Source: Thalassolituus sp. UBA674 (GTDB taxonomy: Bacteria > Pseudomonadota > Gammaproteobacteria > Pseudomonadales > Oceanobacteraceae). Taken from it: 64,000 nucleotides of DNA. Below the pieces are notes generated by a model. It saw only the letters and a list, made by a program, of their open reading frames with translations. It was not told the DNA's origin and did not search any database. How positions within the stretch are numbered: position 1 is the first letter of the stretch; every line of letters starts with the position of its first letter. A program made the position numbers and the translations under genes. Positions 18,167 to 26,797 of the stretch are shown one piece after another. The stretch spans positions 43,083-107,082 of the forward strand of contig DBNK01000028.1 in the NCBI GenBank assembly GCA_002298335.1, given 5' to 3'.

Positions 18167-19334
18167 CGGTATGGTGACGGCACTGGCTGAGCTGATCCAC
18201 AACCTTTACCCGGGCGAACAGCCCGTACCGCTGCATCGCCCGACCCTTGACGAGGATGACCAGCAAGCAGTGGCTGACTGTGTGGCCAGCACCTTTATTT
18301 CTTCTGCAGGACCCGAGATACAGGCCTTTGAAGAGGCCATCGCCGGTTTCTGTGGCAGCGCTTACGCTATTGCCGCGGTCAACGGTACGGCGGCCCTGCA
18401 TCTGGCACTGCACTGCTGTGGCGTTAAGCCCGGTGACCTGGTGCTGACTCAGTCGCTGACCTTTGCCGCCACCGGCCACGCCATCCTGCAGGCCGGTGCC
18501 AGCCCAGTGTACATTGATATTACCCTGCCCGATGCGGGTATGGACCCGGAAGCACTGGCGTATTTTCTCGATACCGAATGCAGCCCCGGCTACGATGGCC
18601 TGATCCATAAAGCCAGCGGGCGCCGCGTCAGTGCCTGTATTCCCATGCACAGTTTCGGGACTCCAGCCCGCATCACACAGATTGCACATCTGTGTGAACA
18701 ATGGGGGCTGACGCTGATTGAAGACGCCGCCGAAGCGCTGGGCAGCTTTATCTCCGGCAGACACTGCGGCACGTTCGGGCGCTGTGGTGTACTGAGTTTT
18801 AACGGCAATAAAATCATGAGCACCGGTGCCGGCGGTATGGTGCTGTGCGATGATCCGGCCCTCGCGCGGCACCTCAAACACGTCTCCACCACCGCAAAAG
18901 TGGCGGATGAATTTGAGTTCTTCCATGACGAGCCCGGTTTCAATTACCGCCTGCCCAACCTGAATGCGAGCCTTGGCCTGAGTCAGTTCCGCAAACTGCC
19001 GTCATTTATCGCCGCCAAAGCCCGGGTGGCCGGGATGTATCAGAGTTTTTTTGCCGACCTGGGTTATCCCCTGGTCCACAACCCGGAAGCACAGAGCAAT
19101 CACTGGCTGAACACCGTTTTGGTGACTGACGCCACAGAAAAACAGGCGCTGCTGCAGGGTCTTAAAGCACAGGGAATCATGGCCCGGCCGGCCTGGACGC
19201 CTCTGCACCACCTGCCGCATCTGCAATCTCCGGTCAGTACATCTCTGCCAGTGACGGATGAGGTCTACAACCGCGCCGTGAGCCTGCCGAGCAGCGTTCC
19301 CGCCGACGCCATCAGGGGGAGTCTGACGGTATGA
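18159..19334 (+). CDS. legC: PLP-dependent aminotransferase LegC (DegT/DnrJ/EryC1 family)
   Basis: A 391-residue aminotransferase that would aminate C4 of the 4-keto sugar made by LegB, using glutamate. The internal-aldimine Lys lies in SFNGNKIMSTGAGGM, and PLP contacts are visible in AVNGTAALHLAL and LIEDAAEALGS. The late HSFGTPARI and FNYRLPNLNASLG are typical of DegT sugar aminotransferases. The frame is open upstream, but the ATG at 18159 gives a normal N-terminus and an 8-nt overlap with legB, pointing to translational coupling. Confidence 0.88.
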   Translation: MSDGMVTALAELIHNLYPGEQPVPLHRPTLDEDDQQAVADCVASTFISSAGPEIQAFEEAIAGFCGSAYAIAAVNGTAALHLALHCCGVKPGDLVLTQSLTFAATGHAILQAGASPVYIDITLPDAGMDPEALAYFLDTECSPGYDGLIHKASGRRVSACIPMHSFGTPARITQIAHLCEQWGLTLIEDAAEALGSFISGRHCGTFGRCGVLSFNGNKIMSTGAGGMVLCDDPALARHLKHVSTTAKVADEFEFFHDEPGFNYRLPNLNASLGLSQFRKLPSFIAAKARVAGMYQSFFADLGYPLVHNPEAQSNHWLNTVLVTDATEKQALLQGLKAQGIMARPAWTPLHHLPHLQSPVSTSLPVTDEVYNRAVSLPSSVPADAIRGSLTV

Positions 19335-20473
19335 AGCGGATCACCTGTTTTACCGCCACCCGTGCGGAATACAGTCTGCTGCGCAATACGCTGCTGGCGC
19401 TGACCGCCGATAAGGATTTTGAACCTTTGCTGCTGGTCAGTGGTACGCATTTACGCCCGGAATTCGGTTTTACCCTGCAGGAGCTGGGAGACGACGGCTT
19501 CCGCGACTTTCACCCTGTTCCACTGGATTACAGCTCTGACTCCGCGGCGGCCAATGCCGGGCGCAGCGCTGCGGTACTGAACGGTCTGGCACCGCTGTTC
19601 ACAGAACTGCGTCCGGATGCGCTGATGGTCATCGGTGACCGCTACGAGACTCTGGCCGCGGCACAATGCGCCTGCCTGATGAATATTCCGGTGCTGCACC
19701 TGCATGGTGGAGAACTGAGTTTCGGCTCTCAGGATAACCAGTTCCGCCACGCCATCAGCAAACTCTCGCACCTGCATTTTCCGGCGACGGCGGCGGCCCG
19801 AGAACGTCTGATCCGTATGGGTGAAGCACCCGACCGCGTGTTTCTGACCGGTGCACCCGGCATTGAGAATATCCACCAGCAGGCGCTGATGCCGCTGGAT
19901 GAGCTTCAGGCTCAGTTAAACCTGAACTGGCATACCCACAATGTGCTGCTGACCTATCACCCGGACAGCATGAATCCGGACAACAGCCTGCGCGAATTCA
20001 TGGCGCTGCGGCAGGCACTGGATGAGATTCCGCAGCTCGGAGTTATCGCCACCTACCCCAATGCCGATGCCGGTCACCGGGGCATTATCGCCGCACTCAA
20101 CGACTGGCAGGCAGAGCGTCCTGAGCACGTCAGCCTGCATCAGAGTCTGGGCGTGTGCCGTTATCTGTCACTGATGCACGAAGTCGATCTGGTTATCGGT
20201 AATTCATCCAGTGGCATTATTGAAGCACCGTCGATGGGAACGCCGACCATTAACATCGGTGACCGTCAGAAAGGCCGTGACCGGGCCGCCTCTGTGGTGG
20301 ATGTGCCTGCCACTGCCGCTGTCATCCGGGAGGCCGTCACCCAGGCATTCGCCACACCTCATGGCGACATCCGTAATCCCTATGATCAGGGAGCCACCAG
20401 TCAGAAAATTCTCGCCATTCTGAAGCAGACCGATTTTCCGGCGCTGAAGGAGAAAACCTATTATGACGCCTGA
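19331..20473 (+). CDS. legG: NDP-sugar hydrolase / 2-epimerase LegG (NeuC family)
   Basis: A 380-residue member of the UDP-GlcNAc 2-epimerase fold in its hydrolysing form. In the legionaminate path it inverts C2 and releases GDP, giving 2,4-diacetamido-2,4,6-trideoxymannose. Recognisable parts are the N-terminal ITCFTATRAEYSLLRN, VIGDRYETLAAAQCA, LHLHGGELSFGSQDNQFRHA, and the C-terminal IGNSSSGIIEAPSMGTPTINIGDRQKGR. The last is the NeuC-type signature that separates this group from WecB-like enzymes. ATGA overlap with legC. Confidence 0.9.
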   Translation: MKRITCFTATRAEYSLLRNTLLALTADKDFEPLLLVSGTHLRPEFGFTLQELGDDGFRDFHPVPLDYSSDSAAANAGRSAAVLNGLAPLFTELRPDALMVIGDRYETLAAAQCACLMNIPVLHLHGGELSFGSQDNQFRHAISKLSHLHFPATAAARERLIRMGEAPDRVFLTGAPGIENIHQQALMPLDELQAQLNLNWHTHNVLLTYHPDSMNPDNSLREFMALRQALDEIPQLGVIATYPNADAGHRGIIAALNDWQAERPEHVSLHQSLGVCRYLSLMHEVDLVIGNSSSGIIEAPSMGTPTINIGDRQKGRDRAASVVDVPATAAVIREAVTQAFATPHGDIRNPYDQGATSQKILAILKQTDFPALKEKTYYDA

Positions 20474-21539
20474 CGCTGCTACCCTCGTGATTGCGGAAGC
20501 CGGAGTCAATCATAACGGTGATCCGGAACTGGCCCTGAAACTGGTCGACATCGCCGTTGCGGCCGGTGCCGATGTGGTGAAATTCCAGATATTCGACAGC
20601 CAGCAGCTGGCTACCGCAAAGGCAGAAAAAGCCGGATATCAGCAGGAGACCACCGGCGCGAAAGAAACCCAGCAACAGATGCTGAAAGCGCTGGAATTAT
20701 CCCACGCTGATTTTATCCGCATCCGTGATTACTGCGTTGCAGAAAACATCGAATTTCTGGCCACCGCTTTTGATGAACCCTCACTGGAATTCCTGCTTAC
20801 ACTCGGTGTTAAACGCCTGAAAATTCCGTCCGGTGAGCTGACGAATCTGCCCTTTATCCGTCTGCATGCCCTGACCGGGTTACCGCTTATTATTTCCACG
20901 GGTATGGCCACCGTGGATGAAATCCGCGATGCCCTGGCCATGATTGCCTACACCTGTCTGCACGGTGAAAAGACACCTGAAAGTCTGCAGAAAATTCGCA
21001 CCAGCCTGGTCGATTATCCGCCGGAAAAACTCGCGGAACATGTCACGATTCTGCAGTGCACCACCGCTTACCCGACTTCAGATACCGACGTAAATCTGCG
21101 TGTAATTCCGGCACTGGCAGCGACCTTCGGTTGCCCGGTCGGATTCTCTGATCATACGGCGGATATTCTCGCCGCACCGCTGGCCGTTGCTCTGGGCGCA
21201 CGCCTGATTGAAAAACACTTCACGCTGGACCGGAACCTGCCCGGACCGGACCACAAGGCCTCGCTGGAGCCGGACGCCCTACGCGACATGATCCGGTCTG
21301 TCCGCCGCAGTGAAGCAATGCTGGGGTCAGCGGAAAAATCACCCTCTGTCATTGAGGCCGCCAATGCCCGGGTAGCCCGGAAAAGTCTGGTGGCAGCCCA
21401 TCCCCTCAGTGAAGGCCAGGTTCTCGGTGCAGCGGATATCACCGCCCGCCGCCCCGGAGACGGTCTGTCACCGGCGTACTTCTGGGACCTGTGCGGCCAG
21501 ACCGCGGAACACGATTATGACCCTGACCAGTCCTTCTGA
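20463..21539 (+). CDS. legI: Legionaminic acid synthase LegI (NeuB family)
   Basis: A 358-residue sialic-acid-synthase homologue that condenses the LegG product with phosphoenolpyruvate to form legionaminic acid. It has a TIM barrel with IAEAGVNHNGDPELALKLVD, VKFQIFDSQQL, LKIPSGELTNLPFI, VGFSDHTADI and EKHFTLDRNLPGPDHKASL, and a C-terminal SAF (antifreeze-like) domain beginning near residue 300. NeuB, LegI and PseI are not easily told apart by motifs alone; the legB/legC context favours legionaminate. It overlaps legG by 11 nt. Confidence 0.9.
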   Translation: MTPDAATLVIAEAGVNHNGDPELALKLVDIAVAAGADVVKFQIFDSQQLATAKAEKAGYQQETTGAKETQQQMLKALELSHADFIRIRDYCVAENIEFLATAFDEPSLEFLLTLGVKRLKIPSGELTNLPFIRLHALTGLPLIISTGMATVDEIRDALAMIAYTCLHGEKTPESLQKIRTSLVDYPPEKLAEHVTILQCTTAYPTSDTDVNLRVIPALAATFGCPVGFSDHTADILAAPLAVALGARLIEKHFTLDRNLPGPDHKASLEPDALRDMIRSVRRSEAMLGSAEKSPSVIEAANARVARKSLVAAHPLSEGQVLGAADITARRPGDGLSPAYFWDLCGQTAEHDYDPDQSF

Positions 21540-22215
21540 CGCCCCTTCTTCTCTGCCAGCCCGCGCCGGTCTGAGCAAAGACCGCCCGGTACTGATTCTC
21601 GGCACCGGCGGGCATGCCCGCGTGATCGCCGATACCCTGCTGGCCGCCGGAGAGGACGTGCTCGGTTTTACCGACCCTGCACCTCAGTTCGGTCACTGGC
21701 GTCACCTGCCCTGCCTGGGTGGTGACGAGGTACTCCGCGAATACGGTGTTGACGAGGTATTGCTGGCGAATGGCATCGGCTTCCTGCCATTCCAGACTCT
21801 GCGCGAGCGGATTTACCGGCAATTTACCGATCTGGGCTATAGGTTTACTCAGGTAATTCACCCCTCAGCGGTGATTGCCGCAGGGACAGAGATTGCCGCC
21901 GGCGTACAGATTCTTGCCGGTGCCATCGTCCAGACCGGCTGCCGGATTGGAGAGAACAGCCTGCTTAATACCGCCGCCAGCGCAGACCACGACTGCGTTG
22001 TGGCTGAACATTGCCATATTGCACCGGGTGCTACCCTGTGCGGAGGGGTGCGACTGGCACGCGGTGTGCTGATAGGGACTAAAGCGGCTGTGATTCAAGA
22101 AATTGCCGTAGGTGCCGATACCATTATCGGAGCCGGAGTCACCCTCACACGCAGTATCAGCGCAGATCAGGTGGTCCGTTCTCCAGTCCCGGTAACAGCG
22201 CCCAGGCGGAGGTAA
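21517..22215 (+). CDS. legH: NeuD-type sugar N-acetyltransferase LegH
   Basis: A 232-residue acetyltransferase with an N-terminal Rossmann-like PglD_N domain (VLILGTGGHARVIADTL) and a C-terminal left-handed beta-helix of hexapeptide repeats (roughly residues 110-220). It would acetylate the 4-amino group of the LegC product. The His in the helix turn (TAASADHDCVV) matches the catalytic base of PglD-like enzymes. The ATG at 21517 overlaps legI by 23 nt; a longer start at 21409 would put an unlikely Arg/Pro-rich leader inside legI, so it is rejected. Confidence 0.83.
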   Translation: MTLTSPSDAPSSLPARAGLSKDRPVLILGTGGHARVIADTLLAAGEDVLGFTDPAPQFGHWRHLPCLGGDEVLREYGVDEVLLANGIGFLPFQTLRERIYRQFTDLGYRFTQVIHPSAVIAAGTEIAAGVQILAGAIVQTGCRIGENSLLNTAASADHDCVVAEHCHIAPGATLCGGVRLARGVLIGTKAAVIQEIAVGADTIIGAGVTLTRSISADQVVRSPVPVTAPRRR

Positions 22216-22217
22216 AC

Positions 22218-23282
22218 ATGGACAATTGGCAACGTACACTGCTCTCGCATTCCGATTCCATCGAGAAAGCCATTAAGGTCATCAACGACGCCAGTCTGCA
22301 GATTGCACTGGTGTGCGATGAGTCACGCCGCCTGCTGGGTACCGTCACCGACGGTGACATCCGCCGCGCCCTGATCCGCGACTGCTCTCTTGACACCCCG
22401 GTGTCCGCCATCATGTGTGCCGAACCGGTCACCGCCACCCGTGACGATTCCCTGCCTCGTATTTCTGCCCTGATGCGCACCAACAGCGTCGATCAGGTGC
22501 CGGTGATGCAGGGCCCATACGTGGTTGATCTGTATACCCGTAAAAGCCTCGAATTCGCCAAACGTAAGCCTAACCCTGTGTTCCTGATGGCCGGTGGCTT
22601 TGGTACCCGTCTGCGTCCGCTGACCGACGATTGCCCGAAACCCCTGCTGAAAGTCGGCGACAAACCGATTCTGGAAACCATTCTGGAAAGCTTTATTGAG
22701 CACGGCTTTTACCGCTTTTTTATTTCCACCCATTACCTGCACGAGAAAATCACCGAATACTTTGGTAACGGCGAGCGCTGGGGTGTGGAAATTCAGTACG
22801 TACACGAAGAACACCCGCTCGGTACCGCCGGTGCCCTGAGCCTGCTGCCCGAAGATCTTGAACACCCGATTCTTATGATGAACGGTGATCTGCTCACCAA
22901 AGTGAACTTCAGCCAGCTGCTGTCGTTCCACGAAGAAAATGCCGCCACCGCCACCATGTGTGTACGTCGTGAGGAATATCAGATTCCCTACGGTGTGATT
23001 CAGAGCACCGATGGACAGATCGCCAGCATCGTGGAAAAACCGGTGCAGTCCTTCTTCATCAATGCCGGTATTTATGTCGTCAGCCCGGAACTGCGCCGTC
23101 AGGTTCTGGCCGACCAGAAAACCGACATGCCGGACCTGCTGCAGAGCCAGATTAACAACCACGAAAAAGTCTCCCTGTTCCCGATCCACGAGTACTGGCT
23201 GGACATCGGTAAAATGCCGGATTTCAACCGCGCTCAGCAGGACTTTATGAATGGTTTTGCGATGAGAGAGATGCATGGATGA
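22218..23282 (+). CDS. ptmE: CBS-domain sugar-1-phosphate nucleotidyltransferase (PtmE-like)
   Basis: A 354-residue two-part enzyme. Residues 1 to about 115 form a CBS pair (LVCDESRRLLGTVTDGDIRRAL, VDQVPVMQG). Residues 119 onward are an NTP_transferase domain with the signature LMAGGFGTRLRPLTDDCPKPLLKVGDKPILE, MMNGDLL as the metal site, and a C-terminal WLDIGKMPDFNRA. In Campylobacter, PtmE is the glucosamine-1-phosphate guanylyltransferase that supplies GDP-linked precursors for legionaminate; the same role is inferred. The CBS pair suggests nucleotide control. It starts 2 nt after legH. Confidence 0.87.
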   Translation: MDNWQRTLLSHSDSIEKAIKVINDASLQIALVCDESRRLLGTVTDGDIRRALIRDCSLDTPVSAIMCAEPVTATRDDSLPRISALMRTNSVDQVPVMQGPYVVDLYTRKSLEFAKRKPNPVFLMAGGFGTRLRPLTDDCPKPLLKVGDKPILETILESFIEHGFYRFFISTHYLHEKITEYFGNGERWGVEIQYVHEEHPLGTAGALSLLPEDLEHPILMMNGDLLTKVNFSQLLSFHEENAATATMCVRREEYQIPYGVIQSTDGQIASIVEKPVQSFFINAGIYVVSPELRRQVLADQKTDMPDLLQSQINNHEKVSLFPIHEYWLDIGKMPDFNRAQQDFMNGFAMREMHG

Positions 23283-24001
23283 TTGAAGGCAAGCGTGTTC
23301 TGTGTGTTATTCCCGCACGCTCCGGCAGCAAAGGTCTGCCGGATAAGAACATACGCCCGCTGCATGGTCAGCCACTGCTGACCTGGCCGGTTAAAACTGC
23401 CCGCAACAGCCGCTATATCGACCGCATTATTGTCTCTACCGACAGTGAACAGTATGCCGCCATTGCCCGCGATGCCGGTGCCGAGGTGCCCTTCCTGCGC
23501 CCCGAAGAACTCTCCGTCGACAGCGCCACCTCCTTCTCAGTGCTCGAACATCTGATCGCCACGCTTGACGAAGACTACGACCTGCTGGTGCTGCTGGAAC
23601 CCACCTCACCACTGACTGAAAGCCGTGATGTGGATGACGCGCTGGAACAATTAATCAATGCCTGGAATGACGCAGATGCCATTGTCGGTATCGCCGAAGA
23701 AGTGAAATCTCATCCGGCCTACCTGCTGTCAGTAGACAACCTTGGCCGCATTCAGCCATTTGACACGGATTTCTCCAGCGCTGTCCGCCGTCAGGAACTG
23801 CCGCAGCTATTCCGCATGGACGGCACCCTCTATATCAGCAAGGTACCCGCTCTGCTGGCACAACGCGGTTTTTATCATGACCGCACCCTCGGTTACTGCG
23901 TCCCCGAATGGAAGAGTTATGAAATTGACTCTCTGACTGATTTTATCTGTATCGAAGCCATTATGCGCCATAAGGAGGTACTCCATGACACTGCCCCTTG
24001 A
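23279..24001 (+). CDS. legF: CMP-legionaminate cytidylyltransferase LegF
   Basis: A 240-residue cytidylyltransferase of the NeuA/LegF/PseF family that activates the nonulosonic acid with CTP, giving the Maf substrate. The N-terminal nucleotide site is VLCVIPARSGSKGLPDKNIRPL; other conserved parts are IDRIIVSTDSEQYA, LLEPTSPL and EIDSLTDF, whose Asp residues should bind Mg2+. ATGA overlap with ptmE. Confidence 0.9.
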   Translation: MIEGKRVLCVIPARSGSKGLPDKNIRPLHGQPLLTWPVKTARNSRYIDRIIVSTDSEQYAAIARDAGAEVPFLRPEELSVDSATSFSVLEHLIATLDEDYDLLVLLEPTSPLTESRDVDDALEQLINAWNDADAIVGIAEEVKSHPAYLLSVDNLGRIQPFDTDFSSAVRRQELPQLFRMDGTLYISKVPALLAQRGFYHDRTLGYCVPEWKSYEIDSLTDFICIEAIMRHKEVLHDTAP

Positions 24002-25349
24002 ACAGTCTGCCAGCACACCGGAAGCCCGGATGCAGAAGAGTTATCAGGAGCGCCTGAAACAGGTGATTCCCGGTGGCGCACACACCTACTCGCGCGGCTC
24101 AGATCAGTTTCCGCAGAACACACCGGAGATTCTGCGCGGTGGCAAGGGCGTGTACGTACAGGATGCCGAAGGTAATCAATTCCTCGACTACGGCATGGCG
24201 TTGCGTTCTGTCGCAATCGGTTACAGCGAAGACGCCATCAATCAGGCAGCCATTGAGCAGATTCTTGCCGGTAATAACCTGACCCGTCCGTCGTTTATCG
24301 AGCTGGAAGCCGCTGAACGCCTGACCGATATGATCCCGGCAGCCGACATGGTGAAATTCACCAAAAACGGTTCTACGGCCGTATCTGCAGCCACCAAGCT
24401 CGCACGGGCGTATACCGGTCGTCGCTGTATTCTGCGCTGTGCCGATCATCCGTTTTTTTCGTTTGATGACTGGTTTATCGGCTCTACCGTGGTCAGCCGC
24501 GGCATCCCGCAGGAAGTCTCTGAACTGACCCTGACCTTCCCCTATAACAATGCGCAGGCACTGAGCGATCTGCTGGATGAACGCGGTGATGAGATTGCCT
24601 GTCTGGTGATGGAAGCGGTGACGGCAGAAGAACCGGTAGCGGCGGTGTTTGCACCGGAAGGCAATTTCCTGCATGACGTGGAATTCCTGTGTAAAAAACA
24701 CGGAGTGGTGTTTGTACTGGATGAAATGATCACCGGCTTCCGCTGGCATTTACAGGGTGCTCAGGCCTATTTCGGGCTCAGCCCGGATATCTCCACCTTT
24801 GGTAAAGCCATGGCCAATGGCTTCTCCGTTGCTGCGGTGGCCGGTAAGCGCGACATTATGGAGCTGGGCTCCATCGATCGGGCGGGCAGCGAACGGGTGT
24901 TCCTGCTGTCCACCACCCACGGTGCTGAAATGTGCGGTCTGGGCGCATATGTCGCCACTATGGATTTCAACGAGCAGCACAAAGTGGTTGAGCATCTGTG
25001 GCAATACGGCAAAAGTCTGCGCAACCTGATCAACCGTAAAGCACTGGAACATGGTCTGGCACGTAACCTCGAATGTTATGGCTACGACTGCTCACCAAAC
25101 TACGCCCTGCGTGACGACGATGGCCAGATCTCGCTGCCGCTGCGTACTCTGTTTATGCAGGAAACCCTGCGCCATGGTCTGATGATGCCCTGGATCGCCC
25201 TGGCCTACCGCCATGGAGAAAAAGAACTGGAATTTACCGCCACCGTTCTGGATAAAACCCTGCCGGTACTGCGTACTGCTTTGAACGAAGGCATTGATAA
25301 ATACCTGATCGGCGACGCGGTTAAGCCAGTATTCCGGAAGTTCAACTGA
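23985..25349 (+). CDS. Class III (glutamate-1-semialdehyde aminomutase-like) aminotransferase of the legionaminate cluster
   Basis: A 454-residue PLP enzyme resembling HemL-type class III aminotransferases. It shows PGGAHTYSRGSDQFP, FTKNGSTAVSAATKLARAYTG (PLP phosphate contacts), VFVLDEMITGFRW (Asp against the pyridine nitrogen) and the Schiff-base Lys in STFGKAMANGFS. It is unlikely to be the haem enzyme because it sits in the operon and pairs with an SDR. In Campylobacter legionaminate loci the PtmF/PtmA pair was proposed to supply an amino-sugar precursor; an analogous role is inferred. GGAGG precedes the ATG; it overlaps legF by 17 nt. Confidence 0.82.
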   Translation: MTLPLEQSASTPEARMQKSYQERLKQVIPGGAHTYSRGSDQFPQNTPEILRGGKGVYVQDAEGNQFLDYGMALRSVAIGYSEDAINQAAIEQILAGNNLTRPSFIELEAAERLTDMIPAADMVKFTKNGSTAVSAATKLARAYTGRRCILRCADHPFFSFDDWFIGSTVVSRGIPQEVSELTLTFPYNNAQALSDLLDERGDEIACLVMEAVTAEEPVAAVFAPEGNFLHDVEFLCKKHGVVFVLDEMITGFRWHLQGAQAYFGLSPDISTFGKAMANGFSVAAVAGKRDIMELGSIDRAGSERVFLLSTTHGAEMCGLGAYVATMDFNEQHKVVEHLWQYGKSLRNLINRKALEHGLARNLECYGYDCSPNYALRDDDGQISLPLRTLFMQETLRHGLMMPWIALAYRHGEKELEFTATVLDKTLPVLRTALNEGIDKYLIGDAVKPVFRKFN

Positions 25350-26116
25350 TGACGGACAACGCCAGAAACGTCGTTATCACAGGGGCTGCCGGTCTCATCG
25401 GTGGCGCCTTTTCGCATGCAGTCACCCAGGCCGGACACCGTCTGGTTATTGCCGATGCCAATGCTGCAGCCGCAGAACAACTCTGTACCGAACTGAAGGC
25501 ACTGGGGGGCGAGGCCTGTGTCCTGCAGTTTGACGCCACCAACCCGGAGAGCATCCACCAATTACTGGTTAACAGTATTGAACAGTACGGCAGTGTCGAT
25601 GCGCTGGTGAATAATCTCTATATCCGCAAGGGCAATTACGGAGCGGATTTTTTTGACGTCAGCTACGACGATTTCTGCGCCAACGTCAGCGCCAACACCG
25701 GCGCCATGTTTGAATGCTCCAAAGTGTTCGGCCGCTATTTCTGCGACCATAATCAGGGCAACATTATCAGCATCGCCTCGGTGTATGGCTGCATTGCCCC
25801 ACGCTTTGAAGTGTACGACGGCACGCGTATGACCATGCCGGTGGAATACGCCGCGATTAAATCGGCTGTACTGCACCTGACCCGTTTTATGGCCAAGCGC
25901 TTCAAAGGCCACAATGTGCGCGTCAATGCCATCAGTCCGGGCGGTATTCTCGATGGCCAGCCGGAGGCGTTTCTGGATGCTTACGGTCAGTTCTGCGCCA
26001 ACAAAGGTATGCTGGATAAAGAAGATCTGACCGGCACCCTGCTGTTTCTGCTGTCGGATCAATCGGCCTTTATGACCGGCCAGAATCTGATTCTGGATGA
26101 CGGGTTTACCCTGTAA
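25349..26116 (+). CDS. ptmA: Short-chain dehydrogenase, PtmA-like
   Basis: A 255-residue classical SDR with the NAD(P) motif VVITGAAGLIGGAF at the N-terminus, NNLYI in place of NNAG, catalytic Ser in IISIASVYG and Tyr-x3-Lys as YAAIKSAV. The C-terminal MTGQNLILDDGFTL is standard. Similar enzymes called PtmA are found in Campylobacter flagellin modification loci and are thought to act on a precursor sugar, together with the neighbouring aminotransferase; the substrate is unproven. It overlaps that gene by 1 nt. Confidence 0.83.
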   Translation: MTDNARNVVITGAAGLIGGAFSHAVTQAGHRLVIADANAAAAEQLCTELKALGGEACVLQFDATNPESIHQLLVNSIEQYGSVDALVNNLYIRKGNYGADFFDVSYDDFCANVSANTGAMFECSKVFGRYFCDHNQGNIISIASVYGCIAPRFEVYDGTRMTMPVEYAAIKSAVLHLTRFMAKRFKGHNVRVNAISPGGILDGQPEAFLDAYGQFCANKGMLDKEDLTGTLLFLLSDQSAFMTGQNLILDDGFTL

Positions 26117-26125
26117 GGCGGCATC

Positions 26126-26797
26126 ATGAAACTGAGCATCGACAGCAGCCGTCTCCCGGATTACCTGACCCGCCAGATTGAGCAGTGTTTTCCGGATGGT
26201 AACGAGCGCTGGCAGTCAGACGTGAGACACTGCTGCAGTGTTGCACTGGAGCGGATTGAATACTGCTTCCGCCATATTCCGAAGAAATATTATCAGGATC
26301 AGGGCGAGCCGGTGTTTAACCATATGAATGCCGACCACTACGCCAGCTTTCTGTATTTCGTCAGTTATCAGGCGGCCCAGGCGGGCAATGAAGCACTGGC
26401 AGAACGGGCCTTTTATCTGAATAAAGCTCTGCATGGCCTGGATCTGTTCTACGCCGTGAAAATGCCGGATATTTTCATGCTGGTTCATCCGGTTGGTACT
26501 GTCATCGGCAATGCCAATTTTTCAGATTATCTGGTGATTTATCAGAATGTCACTATAGGTGCAGATGTCGCCGGTATTTATCCGGTATTTGCCGGTGACA
26601 ATGTAATTTATTCAGGTGCCAGCGTGATCGGCAACTGCCATATCGGGCGCAATTCCGTTATCGGAGCGCGCAGTTTTATCCGCAAACAGTCTGACGGTGC
26701 AGAGAACAGCCTTTACAGCGGCCTCTACCCTGCCGTACGGGTTACACCCAACACCGGCTCCGTCAGGCAGGATTTTTTTACGGAGAAGAATCAATGA
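26126..26797 (+). CDS. CysE-like hexapeptide acyltransferase of unknown substrate
   Basis: A 223-residue protein with an alpha-helical N-terminal half (about residues 1-115, no family recognised) and a C-terminal left-handed beta-helix (PVGTVIGNANFSDYLVIYQNVTIGAD ... VIYSGASVIGNCHIGRNSVIGARSF). This layout is that of serine-acetyltransferase-like enzymes. In this operon it may O- or N-acylate the nonulosonic acid or a precursor, in addition to LegH. AAGG precedes the ATG after a 9-nt gap, and the end overlaps the next gene by 4 nt. Confidence 0.75.
   Translation: MKLSIDSSRLPDYLTRQIEQCFPDGNERWQSDVRHCCSVALERIEYCFRHIPKKYYQDQGEPVFNHMNADHYASFLYFVSYQAAQAGNEALAERAFYLNKALHGLDLFYAVKMPDIFMLVHPVGTVIGNANFSDYLVIYQNVTIGADVAGIYPVFAGDNVIYSGASVIGNCHIGRNSVIGARSFIRKQSDGAENSLYSGLYPAVRVTPNTGSVRQDFFTEKNQ

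Noticed and set aside
22323..23276. 317-codon minus-strand frame opposite ptmE
   Set aside because: Mirror of ptmE codon bias; no recognisable motif.
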